Positions 1-8,173 of a stretch of DNA of 64,000 nt are shown here, piece by piece. Positions within the stretch are counted from its first letter, which is position 1; each line of letters opens with the position of its first letter. A program made the position numbers and the translations under genes. The notes beneath the pieces were generated by a model, which saw only the letters and a program-made list of their open reading frames with translations, made no database searches and was not told where the DNA came from. The DNA is taken from NCBI RefSeq assembly GCF_000455365.1, contig NZ_HG315685.1, positions 414,537 to 478,536 on the forward strand, read 5' to 3'. Source of the stretch: Halopiger djelfimassiliensis. GTDB lineage: Archaea > Halobacteriota > Halobacteria > Halobacteriales > Natrialbaceae.

Positions 1-1232
1 ACCCCGAAATCGTCTCGCTCGAGGACAGCGACAGCGGCTTCTGGCCCTATCTCAACGATCGGAAAGCCCACGAGAAGCGGAGTCCGGTCAACGTCATCGT
101 CCGGGGCAACACCACCACGATCGTCGAACTGTTGGCCGAACACGGCGACGGCGACTGGCGGGCAACGGATCAGGACCACTTCTCGACCGACGAGTTCGCC
201 GCTGCGGCCGCGAACGAGACGCCGACGGAGGGAGACGCCAACGAGTCGGCCGACTCGAACGGGACTTCGCTGGGACCGATCTCGCCGACTGCCATCCCGT
301 GGTCGCAGGCCGACGGCGCGACCCGCCACGCCTACCTCGATCCCGGCCCGGACGAGCCGGCCTACTGGACCACGGAGACGGTCCAACTCGAGGACGGGGA
401 GTACTACGGCTACCGGTATCATATCCGGGCCTACGAGAGCCCCAACCCCGACGACCGATGGATCATCATGCAGACCCACTCGGAACATTTCGACTGGTTT
501 ACGCTCCGTCACCGCGTCGACGGCGTCGAACAGGCCCAGTCGCGGCTCGAATCCGATCTGATGGCGATTCCCGGAGTCGACACGCGGGAGGACGTCCGTC
601 GGATCTACCTCGGCAACGAGGGGCCGTCCGACGCGAACGGATGGGCGACGAAACTCGATCTCGCGGCCGTCGCACTCGTCGTCGGGCTGGCGGCCGGCCG
701 CAACCGCGATCCCGGTCGCGTACTGGGTGGGCCGCTCGAGGCCTATCTGACCGAATCGGACCGGGTCCGCCTTCGCGCGGCGGCCGATCGACTCGACGCT
801 CGCCACTTGCTTCTTGCCGCCACGGTCATCGCGATCGTTCTGGGCGTTCGAATCGCCGGTATCGCACTCGACCGGACGGTCGATTCGTTGTCCGCCCACG
901 GGATCGCGGCGGTGCTCTATCCGTGTCTCGCCGTTGGCCTTCCCGTCGCGGCGTATGCCATCGCGAACGGGCTCGAGCGGCGACTCGACGCGGCCGTTGC
1001 CGCATCCCTTTCGCTTGCGATCGCCATCTGGCTCGATTACAGCCTGCTGGGCGTCGACGTCCTGCCGATCGACGTCGTCGTCCAGCGGATGCTCGTCGTC
1101 ATCGCGTTCGGATCGATCGCCGCCGGCGCGGCCAGACGGGCGACGCGGGACTCGCGGCTCAATGCACTCCTCATCGGCGGCGTAACGATGTGGACGCTGG
1201 TGCTGGTCGGAACGCTGCTGGGCTATCTCTGA
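1..1232 (+). CDS. Conserved haloarchaeal membrane protein, 5' partial
   Basis: The reading frame is open from the first bases of the window (codons in frame from base 3), so the true start lies upstream and internal TTG/ATG codons are not needed. About the first 200 visible residues are soluble, with a stretch containing YGYRYHIRAYE and an aromatic/His patch (TQTHSEHFDWFTLRHR-like spacing). Four or five hydrophobic segments follow, ending in a membrane helix just before the TGA stop. An acidic Ala/Glu/Asp-rich linker lies near visible residues 65-95. The layout loosely recalls LssY-C-type membrane proteins, but I could not confirm this and assign no function. It converges on the GNAT gene downstream, 58 bp away. 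Confidence 0.7.
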   Translation, partial: PEIVSLEDSDSGFWPYLNDRKAHEKRSPVNVIVRGNTTTIVELLAEHGDGDWRATDQDHFSTDEFAAAAANETPTEGDANESADSNGTSLGPISPTAIPWSQADGATRHAYLDPGPDEPAYWTTETVQLEDGEYYGYRYHIRAYESPNPDDRWIIMQTHSEHFDWFTLRHRVDGVEQAQSRLESDLMAIPGVDTREDVRRIYLGNEGPSDANGWATKLDLAAVALVVGLAAGRNRDPGRVLGGPLEAYLTESDRVRLRAAADRLDARHLLLAATVIAIVLGVRIAGIALDRTVDSLSAHGIAAVLYPCLAVGLPVAAYAIANGLERRLDAAVAASLSLAIAIWLDYSLLGVDVLPIDVVVQRMLVVIAFGSIAAGAARRATRDSRLNALLIGGVTMWTLVLVGTLLGYL

Positions 1233-1290
1233 GTCGCTGGCAGCCGCCGCCACGAACGAACCCGCCGTTCGCTCCCCTCCGGCGGGGGGA

Positions 1291-2025
1291 TTATCCGATC
1301 ATGACGGCCATCATCTGCTCGGCGACGTACGAGTCGTCGATCTTGTAGTGGGCCTTCCGGATCGCCTCGGTCTCCCAACGGTGGTCCTCGAGGAACCTGA
1401 TCGCGTCCTGGTTCGTCGCGGGGACGCTCTGGTACACCTTCTCGTATCCGTTCTCGGTCGCCCACTGGAGGCCACGCTCCATGAGCGTGCTTCCGATGCC
1501 GTGGCCCCGGAACTTCTCGAGGACCCCCATAGTCAACTCCGCGGTATGGGCCAGCTTTTCGTAGTTCGGCGCTTCGAGGTGGAGCCAGCCGACGACGTCC
1601 TCGTCGACGGTTGCGACGAAGAAGATCCGCGATCCGATATCGTTGTGCCGGAACACGACCTCTTCGTGGTCCAGCAGGTCGACGACCGTCTCGGCGACGA
1701 GGTAGTCGTTCTCCTCCGCGACCTGCCGCATCACGCCCACGATCCCCTTCAGGTCGCTCTGTTCGGCCGGCCGAATGGTGTACTCGAACTCGTCGGTCGT
1801 GTGGGTCGTCCCCTCGCCGATATCGATGGCCAACCGTACGAGTTCCTCGTCGGTCTCCAGAACCGATTTCTCCTCGAGACTCGTCAGGATCTCCTCGAGT
1901 TCCGCGGCGTCGATCGCAAACTCCTCCTCGAGCCACGTTCGCTCGACGGCACCGTTTTGCTCGACGAAGTCGTACACCTGTCGCTGAACGTCGGTCTCGA
2001 AGTCGCGTTGCTCGAGTGCCTGCAT
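1291..2025 (-). CDS. GNAT-family N-acetyltransferase with N-terminal winged-helix-like region
   Basis: This 244-residue protein has two parts. Residues 1-75 are helical and acidic and resemble a winged-helix module (a block containing LEEILTSLEEKSVL). From about residue 82 (YTIRPAEQSDL) it is a GNAT acetyltransferase: the RPAEQSD entry strand, the VGWLHLEAP strand, and the acetyl-CoA pyrophosphate-binding loop around residues 170-180 (FRGHGIGSTLME, the Q/RxxGxG/A motif) followed by NQDAIRFLEDHRW near the end. The acceptor substrate cannot be read from sequence. ATG at 2025 is followed at once by the acidic N-terminus. The nearest gene on the other side is tRNA-Gly, 128 bp upstream. Confidence 0.8.
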   Translation of the reverse strand: MQALEQRDFETDVQRQVYDFVEQNGAVERTWLEEEFAIDAAELEEILTSLEEKSVLETDEELVRLAIDIGEGTTHTTDEFEYTIRPAEQSDLKGIVGVMRQVAEENDYLVAETVVDLLDHEEVVFRHNDIGSRIFFVATVDEDVVGWLHLEAPNYEKLAHTAELTMGVLEKFRGHGIGSTLMERGLQWATENGYEKVYQSVPATNQDAIRFLEDHRWETEAIRKAHYKIDDSYVAEQMMAVMIG

Positions 2026-2153
2026 ACCTAGCCGTTCCCCGACTACGTATTTAGTTATTGGCGGATGTTAGCACCTACCACAGAAGTCGGCAGAACTGAG
2101 TTATGTCCACGCTGCGGAGCGACACCGCTCGAACAGGGACTCGCGTGAAAACA

Positions 2154-2224
2154 TGCGCCGGCCGGGAATTGAACCCGGGCTATGAGCTTGGGAAGCTCAT
2201 GTCCTACCACTAGACCACCGGCGC
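2154..2224 (-). tRNA. tRNA-Gly (anticodon CCC)
   Basis: On the minus strand a full cloverleaf folds. The acceptor stem GCGCCGG (2224-2218) pairs with CCGGCGC (2161-2155). The anticodon stem-loop TGAGC-TTCCCAA-GCTCA has CCC at 2192-2190, and the T arm contains the standard TTCAATT loop. The discriminator base is A at 2154. CCA is not encoded and there is no intron. Confidence 0.95.
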
Positions 2225-2373
2225 GCCGGATTCGTTCGCGTCTCGAACGTACCCGCCGATTGTACTTCAACGTAGCGCTCTCGGTCGACCCCGCCGGCGA
2301 ATCGGCCGCCGACGCGGATTTCGTTTCGTCCGGAGGGAGAGACTATTAGGACGGCCCACCCGTAGGGACGGCC

Positions 2374-3168
2374 ATGCTCGACCTCCGGTTTTCGGACGCG
2401 GAGTTAGCACGGCGACGCGACCACATCACGACCTTCATCCGCGAGCAGGTCGAAACCGCCGGCGCGGAGGGTGCCGTCCTCGGCCTCTCCGGCGGCATCG
2501 ATAGCACGCTCACCGCCTATCTCACCGTCGACGCACTCGGTACCGAGCGCGTCCACGGACTCGTCCTTCCGGCACACGTCAGCAGCGACGACAACATGAG
2601 CGACGCCGAACGGGTTGCCCAGAACCTCGAGATCAGTTACGACGTCATCGAGATCGAACCGATCGTCGACTCGCTGCTTCAGGCCTATCCCGAAGCCGAG
2701 GGCGACCGCGAAGCGGTCGGCAACGCTCGAGCGCGCGTCCGGGCCGTCCTGAACTACCTCGTCGCGAACCACGAAAACCGGCTCGTCGTCGGCACCGGCA
2801 ACCGCAGCGAGGCCGCGGTCGGCTACTTCACGAAATACGGCGACGGGGCCGTCGACTGCCATCCGATCGGCAACCTCTACAAGGGTCAGGTCCGCCAGCT
2901 CGCCCGCCACGTCGGCGTTCCCGAGGACCTCGCGGCCAAGACCGCGACCGCGGAGCTGTGGGCCGACCAGACCGACGAGGAGGAACTGGGCGTCAGCTAC
3001 GAGACGCTCGACTCGATCCTCGCGGCACACGTCGACGGCCCCCTGTCGGTGGCCGCGACCGCCCGCCTGCTCGAGATCGACGAGGAAACCGTCGCGACCG
3101 TCCGCGGAATGTACGAACGCAGCGAACACAAACGGAGCGTTCCGCCGGCTCCGGAACCGCTCGAGTAA
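2374..3168 (+). CDS. nadE: NAD+ synthase (NadE)
   Basis: Converts deamido-NAD+ to NAD+ with ATP and an ammonia donor, the last step of NAD synthesis in the cytosol. At 264 residues it is the short, ammonia-type enzyme without a glutaminase domain. The PP-loop ATP-binding motif LSGGIDST is at about residues 38-45. The NAD-adenylate and ATP contact region GTGNRSEAAVGYFTKYGDGAVD is at about residues 140-162, and the KGQVRQLARHVGVP block follows. The start is ATG at 2374. It is followed by the convergent acetyltransferase gene 30 bp on and is probably monocistronic. Confidence 0.95.
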   Translation: MLDLRFSDAELARRRDHITTFIREQVETAGAEGAVLGLSGGIDSTLTAYLTVDALGTERVHGLVLPAHVSSDDNMSDAERVAQNLEISYDVIEIEPIVDSLLQAYPEAEGDREAVGNARARVRAVLNYLVANHENRLVVGTGNRSEAAVGYFTKYGDGAVDCHPIGNLYKGQVRQLARHVGVPEDLAAKTATAELWADQTDEEELGVSYETLDSILAAHVDGPLSVAATARLLEIDEETVATVRGMYERSEHKRSVPPAPEPLE

Positions 3169-3198
3169 CACGGCCGCCCGTCGGTCCGATGTCGCTCA

Positions 3199-3732
3199 CT
3201 ATGCGGTTCGCCACTCGGATTCCAGCAGTCCGTACCAGTAGACGTCCTGAAACTCGCCGTCGATGAACTCGCCGTCGCGGTGGACGCCTTCCTGCGTGAA
3301 CCCGATCGACTCGAGGAGCCGTCTCGAGGCGTCGTTGAACTCGAACACTCGGGCGGCGATCTTGTGCAGTCCGAGCTGATCGAAGCCGTAAGCGACGATC
3401 CGCTCGGCGGCGTCGCTGCCGTACCCCTGCTTGTGGTGGTCGGGCGCGACCCAGTAGCCGATCTCCGCACGCCGTGCTTCCCAGTCGATCGAGTTGAAAC
3501 CGATCGTCCCGACCGGCGTCGAATCGGCCACGATCAGCAGGTTCACCGTGTCGTCATCGCAGACGACGTTCTCAAAGAAATCCTGTTCCTGCTCGCGGTT
3601 GACCGGCCTCGAACGACCGATCGCCCGCCAGATCCGGGGATCGTTGATCCGGTTTCGCAAGAACTCGAGATCGTCCTCCTCGATCGGCCGCAGATCCACG
3701 CGATCGCCGGACAAAAACACCGCGTCTGCCAT
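3199..3732 (-). CDS. RimJ/RimL-type GNAT acetyltransferase
   Basis: A single-domain acetyltransferase of 177 residues. The N-terminus (FLSGDRVDLRPIEEDDLEFL) is the typical RimJ/RimL opening. The central EIGYWVAPDHHKQGYGSDA carries the acetyl-CoA loop (HKQGYGSDA), and the C-terminal ARVFEFNDASRRLLESIGF contains the conserved N-xxS-xxxLxxxGF motif of the family. These enzymes acetylate N-terminal amines of proteins or small amines; the acceptor here is unknown. The start is ATG at 3732, 64 bp from the downstream end of the enoyl-CoA hydratase gene on the same strand. Confidence 0.85.
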   Translation of the reverse strand: MADAVFLSGDRVDLRPIEEDDLEFLRNRINDPRIWRAIGRSRPVNREQEQDFFENVVCDDDTVNLLIVADSTPVGTIGFNSIDWEARRAEIGYWVAPDHHKQGYGSDAAERIVAYGFDQLGLHKIAARVFEFNDASRRLLESIGFTQEGVHRDGEFIDGEFQDVYWYGLLESEWRTA

Positions 3733-3796
3733 GCCCTCCCGTTTCGCCGGAGTATCGAAAAAGCTGATTGTACAGTGCTATCGACACACATTCCTC

Positions 3797-4507
3797 TCAC
3801 TCGAGCACGGCGTCGATATCGTCGGCATGGGCCGCGACGAGTTTCCCGAACGCCTGTGCCTCGTGTCGTTCCTGGGTCGCTCGCTCGCGATCGTCCCGAA
3901 GCCGTCGTTTCAGCACGGCCGTGGCGTCGTCGGCGTTTGCGGCGATTTCCTCTGCGACCGTTCGCGGGTCGTCCTCGATGCGAGATATTAGTCCCATCCG
4001 AAGGGCGTCCCCGGCGTCGATGGTCCGGCCCGAAAGGGCGATCTCGAGGGCGTTCCCGTCCCCGACGATCCGGGGCAACCGAACGGTTCCGCCCCACGCG
4101 CCGAACAGCCCGAAGGTAACGCCGGGCTCGCCGTAGGTCGAGTCTGGAGTCCCCACACGAACGTCACAGGCCAGCGCGAGTTCCAGCCCGCCGCCGCGTG
4201 CCGGACCGTCGATACCCGCCACGACGACCGCAGGGGCGTCCTCGATCGCCCGGGCGACCCGCTGGCCCCGGCGGGCGAACGCTTCGGCGCGCTCGCGGTC
4301 CCCGTCGAAACCGCTGACGGTCTCGAGGTCCGCACCCGCACAGAAGGCGGGCCCGCTCCCGCGGAGGTAGATCACCGACTCGTCGGCGTCGGCGATCGCC
4401 GTCTCGAGTTCCGCGAGGCCGTCGACGGTTAGGGCGTTCCGGACTGCGGGGCGGTCGATCGTAACGGTGCGAATCGATCGATCGGCATCGACGTCCACGT
4501 CGATCAT
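3797..4507 (-). CDS. Enoyl-CoA hydratase/isomerase family protein
   Basis: A crotonase-fold protein of 236 residues. The oxyanion-hole strand is YLRGSGPAFCAGADLETVSG (about residues 46-65), and the second oxyanion segment is ARGGGLELALACDVRVG (about 105-122). These are followed by GAWGGTVRLPRIVG and the GLI segment that precedes the C-terminal helices. At 236 residues it is slightly shorter than the usual 255-260. The family hydrates or isomerises enoyl-CoA thioesters in beta-oxidation and related pathways. Substrate specificity is not inferable, and no other fatty-acid gene is adjacent. ATG at 4507 is the natural start because an acidic N-terminal beta strand follows. Confidence 0.85.
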   Translation of the reverse strand: MIDVDVDADRSIRTVTIDRPAVRNALTVDGLAELETAIADADESVIYLRGSGPAFCAGADLETVSGFDGDRERAEAFARRGQRVARAIEDAPAVVVAGIDGPARGGGLELALACDVRVGTPDSTYGEPGVTFGLFGAWGGTVRLPRIVGDGNALEIALSGRTIDAGDALRMGLISRIEDDPRTVAEEIAANADDATAVLKRRLRDDRERATQERHEAQAFGKLVAAHADDIDAVLE

Positions 4508-4567
4508 GCGCGCAGTCGATCCGGCGTTTCCAAAGGTCTTTGCCTCCCCCGTCGTAACCCCCCGCTA

Positions 4568-5413
4568 ATGGAGACGGCCGACAACTGTCGGCGTGCCGCT
4601 TGCGACGCCGTCGCGGACGTCGAACCACCGCAGTTGCACGACCTCGTCGAGACGGTTCTCGACGGCGCGTCGATGCTTCCCGGAGCGCTTACTATCGCGA
4701 GTGCCACCACGGCAGCGTCGGACGCGACCGGACCCTTCGAAGAGCCGACCGGGGACGATCCCGACCGCGAACTCGCCGGCGTCGTCACCCACGCGGCTGG
4801 CGTCCAGTTGATCTACGAAGGACTGCGACTCACCAGAACGCTCGCCCGCGAGGAACCTTGGACGCAGGAGGAACCCACCGCTGACGCGGATACGACCCTC
4901 GATGCGTCTATCAACGCCGATACTCGTCACGCCGCTGGGACCGAAACGACAAGCGACGCGGACCTCGAAGTCCTCGCCGCCGATATCCTCGTCGCCCGGG
5001 GGTTCTACCTGCTCGCCCGGACCGAGGCCGCCGGGACGGCCGTCCGTACCGTGCAGGCGTTCGGCCGCGACCAGACCCGTCGTCACGAACTCACCAACAG
5101 CGACGTCGCGTTCGACGAGGACGTCGACGGCGAGCCGGATACCACCACTGCTGCCGGCTCCGGCACCGACCCCGCCGCGATCGACGCCAACCTCGAGCGG
5201 GACGTCCTCGAACTCGCCGTCCGCACCGGGGCGGCCGCCGTCGACGGCTCCCCATCCTCGCGGCTGCTCGCGTTTACCGACGAACTCGCCGAGACCGTCG
5301 GCACGTCGTTCCCGCCGGCCGAGGAGTACCGCTCCGATCTCGAGCCGGGGGCATCCGATCCGTCGCTCGAGGATTCCTCGACCGATCGGGCGACGTCCGC
5401 GACGGATCCGTAA
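4568..5413 (+). CDS. Conserved haloarchaeal protein of unknown function
   Basis: A 281-residue protein with no catalytic motif that I recognise. Residues 1-90 and 140-270 are predicted mostly helical and hydrophobic/Ala-rich, and residues 80-125 are a low-complexity acidic/Thr-rich linker. Segments such as AAGVQLIYEGLRLTRTLA and ARGFYLLARTEAAGTAV vaguely recall the helical fold of polyprenyl synthases. The Asp-rich DDxxD motifs are absent, so an enzyme of that kind is not supported. Start ATG at 4568, stop TAA at 5411. It is divergent from the enoyl-CoA hydratase gene across 60 bp, so the two share a promoter region, and it ends 87 bp before tRNA-Thr. Confidence 0.6.
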   Translation: METADNCRRAACDAVADVEPPQLHDLVETVLDGASMLPGALTIASATTAASDATGPFEEPTGDDPDRELAGVVTHAAGVQLIYEGLRLTRTLAREEPWTQEEPTADADTTLDASINADTRHAAGTETTSDADLEVLAADILVARGFYLLARTEAAGTAVRTVQAFGRDQTRRHELTNSDVAFDEDVDGEPDTTTAAGSGTDPAAIDANLERDVLELAVRTGAAAVDGSPSSRLLAFTDELAETVGTSFPPAEEYRSDLEPGASDPSLEDSSTDRATSATDP

Positions 5414-5500
5414 CTGCCCGACCGAACCGGGATAACCCACCCCATGCCCCGGTCCGAATCGAAACCCATAAAGACGACTCGCGTCAACGAAGGAATGCGC

Positions 5501-5572
5501 GCCTGGGTAGCTTAGCGGTAAAGCGCGTCCTTGGTAAGGACGAGAGCCCGGGTTCAAATCCCGGCCTAGGCT
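5501..5572 (+). tRNA. tRNA-Thr (anticodon GGT)
   Basis: The cloverleaf has acceptor GCCTGGG (5501-5507) with CCTAGGC (5565-5571) including one G-U pair, anticodon stem-loop CGTCC-TTGGTAA-GGACG, and T arm CCGGG-TTCAAAT-CCCGG. The discriminator is T at 5572. The gene is intact and is the integration target of the element that follows: its last 56 bp recur exactly at 23588-23643. Confidence 0.95.
5517..5572 (+). repeat. Element-proximal attachment repeat (left), inside tRNA-Thr
   Basis: These 56 bases are identical, without mismatch, to 23588-23643. The identity starts in the D loop and ends at the discriminator base. It breaks on both sides (C versus G before, T versus C after), which sets the limits of the duplicated attachment core. 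Confidence 0.92.
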
Positions 5573-5706
5573 TCCGCGCGTTTCAGCGCCTCTCCGTCCA
5601 TTTTACGCCCTTCTTTGGAGAGAACAAATGAAACGCAGGAACGTTACGTTTCACTACACGGGAACCCCGTCGCCGTCTTGCGATTCGTATAGCTGTCAGG
5701 ACACCA

Positions 5707-5721
5707 TAACGTCAGACGTTA
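5707..5721. promoter_or_regulatory. Inverted repeat between attachment site and integrase gene
   Basis: TAACGT-CAG-ACGTTA is a perfect 6-bp-arm palindrome 35 bp before the integrase start. A related ACGTTACG lies nearby at about 5641-5648. Such sites could be arm-type binding sites for the integrase or an operator for its promoter; the sequence alone does not decide. Confidence 0.4.
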
Positions 5722-5755
5722 CGCCGTCCGGCGATTCGGGGGGTGAGCGTTCTCG

Positions 5756-6946
5756 ATGAACCGGACTGACCCACTCGATAACCTCGGCAGTGGTGATACC
5801 ATGTCCACGGAGGTCCCGCCCGCGCCCGAGGACTGCGAGTTCGATTATCCGTTGGTTAGCGAGCGCTCGAAGCGCGACCTGCAAGAGTTCGGGCTGAACA
5901 TGGTAGACGACTACCGTGACTTCAAGCGTGAACTGCTGTCGTGGCTCGCTAACTACGGGAAGAACCCCGAGAAGCACGAGGGACTTGCTCGTTCCACGCT
6001 CGAATCCACCCACTACAAACTCGAAACGGCCTTCCGCTGGCTCTGGCGGTACGAGAACCAGTACACCACGCAGTTCACGCCCGACCACGCAGACAAGTTC
6101 GTTCGAGTCCTCGACCAGTCGGACGGGATGATCGACTCGACCGTTCTCCACCACGCCAAGGACATTAAGCGGTACTTCCGCTTCAGTAACCACGTCCGGG
6201 GAACGGATTACGAGTGGGAACTCGACGTAGAACTCTCGCAGTCCAACGGAGACGAACGAGACTACCTTCGTCGTAGTACGTTCGAGCCGCTGTATCAAGC
6301 GGCGCTCGAACACTCGTCAGTGAAAAGTTACCACTCCGTCTCGCCTGATGAACGTAGTCAACTGAAGGCCTTCGTCGCACAGCGGCTTGGTATCCCGAAA
6401 GAGAAGGTCGGTCCGGCGGAGTTCAAAGAAGCGAACTCGTGGAAGTATCCGTCTATGATTGCGGTCACTCTCGACACTGGATTACGTCCCATTGAGGTTG
6501 GGCGGGCAAAGGTGTCGTGGGTGAACCTCGAAGACAACGAGTTGAACATCCCCAAGGACGAGTCTACGAAGAATGAGGCACATTGGAACTGTGCGATCAA
6601 GGGTCGAACTGCGAAGGCTCTGAAGCGATGGCTCGATGAACGGGCGTCGCTGGACAAGTACGAGGATAGGGACGAGTTGTGGCTGACGCAGAAATCGTCA
6701 TCGTACAGTTCCAAGTCCTGCAATGCACTCCTCCATCGGGTGATCGAGAGTGGGAACGTTCCGATCCCCGAGCATAAGGAGATTTCGTGGTACTCTATCC
6801 GGCACGGTGTGGCGACCTATTGGGCGAACCACGTGGGTCCTCACCACGCAAAAGAGCAACTGCGCCACAAGAGTCTGAACACGACTATGAAGTATCTCCA
6901 TTCGGATGCAGAGACGCGGAATAGTGCTGTAGAGCAAATCTGGTAG
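5756..6946 (+). CDS. int: Tyrosine recombinase/integrase
   Basis: Catalyses site-specific integration and excision at the tRNA-Thr target. The 396-residue protein has an N-terminal helical SAM-like core-binding domain (about residues 30-200) and a C-terminal catalytic domain. The first catalytic Arg is in DTGLRPIEVG (about residue 245). The second box reads WYSIRHGVATYW, so the usual HxxR is YxxR here. The LRHKSLNTTMKYLH segment supplies the conserved His and the nucleophilic Tyr (MKYLH, about residue 381). ATG 5756 gives the full N-terminus; an internal ATG at 5801 is a possible alternative start. Its place directly inside the left att repeat fits a self-mobilising element. Confidence 0.92.
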   Translation: MNRTDPLDNLGSGDTMSTEVPPAPEDCEFDYPLVSERSKRDLQEFGLNMVDDYRDFKRELLSWLANYGKNPEKHEGLARSTLESTHYKLETAFRWLWRYENQYTTQFTPDHADKFVRVLDQSDGMIDSTVLHHAKDIKRYFRFSNHVRGTDYEWELDVELSQSNGDERDYLRRSTFEPLYQAALEHSSVKSYHSVSPDERSQLKAFVAQRLGIPKEKVGPAEFKEANSWKYPSMIAVTLDTGLRPIEVGRAKVSWVNLEDNELNIPKDESTKNEAHWNCAIKGRTAKALKRWLDERASLDKYEDRDELWLTQKSSSYSSKSCNALLHRVIESGNVPIPEHKEISWYSIRHGVATYWANHVGPHHAKEQLRHKSLNTTMKYLHSDAETRNSAVEQIW

Positions 6947-6979
6947 GTGGTAGTCAGATCGGTACGTGATTTCCCGTTT

Positions 6980-7084
6980 TCATGAGTTATTCGGTGGGCT
7001 TAACGTTGCTTCGCACTTCCAACACACCATATCGTACTCGCCAACCGCTGTTCCACAGGACGGACACTGCGCTTCAAAACTCAT
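6980..7084 (-). CDS. Mini zinc-ribbon protein, 34 residues
   Basis: This frame reads MSFEAQCPSCG...MVCWKCE..., with two CxxC knuckles (CPSC, CWKC) 11 residues apart, enough for one zinc ribbon. Its ATG (7084) overlaps the last 11 bases of the upstream zinc-ribbon gene, which suggests translational coupling. Stop TGA at 6982-6980. The conserved-looking Cys spacing and the overlap argue that it is real despite its size. Tiny zinc proteins of this kind are common in haloarchaeal plasmids and viruses; the function is unknown. Confidence 0.55.
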   Translation of the reverse strand: MSFEAQCPSCGTAVGEYDMVCWKCEATLSPPNNS

Positions 7085-7379
7085 GAGAACCACCATCTTT
7101 CGTAGTGAAGGCTTCAGCGATACCGTCACGATAATCTCGGTCGCCTCGCTTCAGACCGAGTGAAAGCGCCCTCCGTACAGTCTGATCGTACTCATCTATA
7201 TCAACCAAAACCTCGTCCTCACAGGACAGCACCATTCCTTTCTGATTCTCTGCCACTTTGCACTTGTACCCACAGGACGGGCAGGTGGCACGCACGTTGT
7301 TACCGCTGTAGGGCCATTCATAGCCACAGTGGGGACATTCGACCACGGTATCACCGGGCTTCGCATATTCTGGAATCAT
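7074..7379 (-). CDS. Small zinc-ribbon protein
   Basis: A 101-residue protein with a zinc ribbon at residues 15-38 (VECPHCGYEWPYSG...ATCPSCGYKCKV). A C-terminal helical part follows with RRALSLGLKRGDRDYRDGIAEAF. It may bind DNA or RNA, or mediate protein contacts; there is no catalytic motif. The start ATG (7379) follows an AT-rich stretch suited to a promoter. It overlaps the mini zinc-ribbon frame downstream by 11 bases, and the two probably form one transcript converging on the integrase gene. Confidence 0.7.
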   Translation of the reverse strand: MIPEYAKPGDTVVECPHCGYEWPYSGNNVRATCPSCGYKCKVAENQKGMVLSCEDEVLVDIDEYDQTVRRALSLGLKRGDRDYRDGIAEAFTTKDGGSHEF

Positions 7380-7501
7380 GCAGATTCTTCGAGGCGGGCC
7401 ACAAAGTTAAATCATTCTGACGTTTTATGCAAATCGTTACGTAAATATCCCAAATGTAGGAGATTACAATACCTCCTGAAGATTTTTTCCTGCATTTGTT
7501 G

Positions 7502-7523
7502 TCCTACAATCGGTATTGTAGGA
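7502..7523 (-). terminator. Hairpin downstream of the FxLYD lipoprotein gene
   Basis: TCCTACAAT-CGGT-ATTGTAGGA forms a perfect 9-bp stem with a 4-base loop in an AT-rich intergenic stretch (7380-7587). It is 65 bp past the lipoprotein stop on the minus strand. A second weaker hairpin (AGGAG...CTCCT, about 7457-7476) follows. The most likely role is transcription termination. An 85-codon frame across 7412-7669 overlaps the lipoprotein coding end and has no family features, so it is not called. Confidence 0.45.
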
Positions 7524-7587
7524 ATTCTCAATTCAAGTTGTTCGGTAATAATCTCTCGAAGTGCTTCGTCAAAAGAATATCCTCGAG

Positions 7588-8061
7588 TCAGAACCCGACC
7601 GAGACTTCGACTTCGTACTCTTCGATACGGCTCGCGTCTTGACTCGTGTACATACAGTCGAACTCCCATTCACGACCAGCCGCGAGGTCATTCACGTTGT
7701 CGAGTCCTTCACCGATCTGCGTCCCATCGGCGTCGAGGAACGTCGCGGTCGCTTCGACGTATGAGAGTTCCCGGTCAGCGTTGTTGACAGCAGTGCCACG
7801 GACACCCGACTGAAATTCTTCCTCGTAGAACTCGTGGTCGAGAATCTCTACGTCCGACTGGTTGTCGTCACCGTTGTCTCCGTTGTTGGTGTCGCCGCCG
7901 TTGTTGTCTCCGTTATTGTTTCCAGAGTCGCTGGTATCGCTGTCACCGCTGTTTCCGTTGGCGGTTCCTTCGTCTGAATCATTTTCGTCGCTGGTACAGC
8001 CCGCGAGGGCGAGGATGGTAGCGGTCGCACCTATGCTTGCCAGATACTTCCGTCGGAACAT
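7588..8061 (-). CDS. Lipoprotein with FxLYD-type domain
   Basis: A 157-residue exported protein. Residues 1-22 form a signal peptide (MFRRKYLASIGATATILALAG) ending in the lipobox LAGC at Cys22. Residues 25-68 are a low-complexity Asp/Asn/Gly/Ser linker typical of haloarchaeal lipoproteins. Residues 70-157 form a beta domain with the VxxxxxxxGxVxN...YVEATATFLDADGTQIGE pattern of FxLYD/DUF3426-like domains. It sits on the outer membrane face, role unknown. It is divergent from the winged-helix gene, with a palindromic operator-like site in the shared promoter. Confidence 0.75.
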   Translation of the reverse strand: MFRRKYLASIGATATILALAGCTSDENDSDEGTANGNSGDSDTSDSGNNNGDNNGGDTNNGDNGDDNQSDVEILDHEFYEEEFQSGVRGTAVNNADRELSYVEATATFLDADGTQIGEGLDNVNDLAAGREWEFDCMYTSQDASRIEEYEVEVSVGF

Positions 8062-8104
8062 TTCATTTCAACACAAAACAGAGAGTGCTTATAATTGTTG
8101 CTGT

Positions 8105-8123
8105 AGTTAACGCAGAGTTAACT
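8105..8123. promoter_or_regulatory. Palindromic operator candidate in a divergent promoter
   Basis: AGTTAAC-GCAGA-GTTAACT is a perfect 7-bp inverted repeat between the lipoprotein start (8061) and the winged-helix regulator (8174). A TATA-like AGTATACTA follows at about 8127-8135, at the right distance for transcription of the regulator. The location suggests autoregulation by the winged-helix protein. Confidence 0.5.
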
Positions 8124-8173
8124 AAAGTATACTATTCGTGATATGTAACGACAAGTGGCGCGAGTTTCCGATA

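Noticed and set aside
7412..7669. 85-codon minus-strand gene
   Set aside because: It overlaps the lipoprotein coding end by 82 bp and the terminator-like hairpin, and has no coding features.
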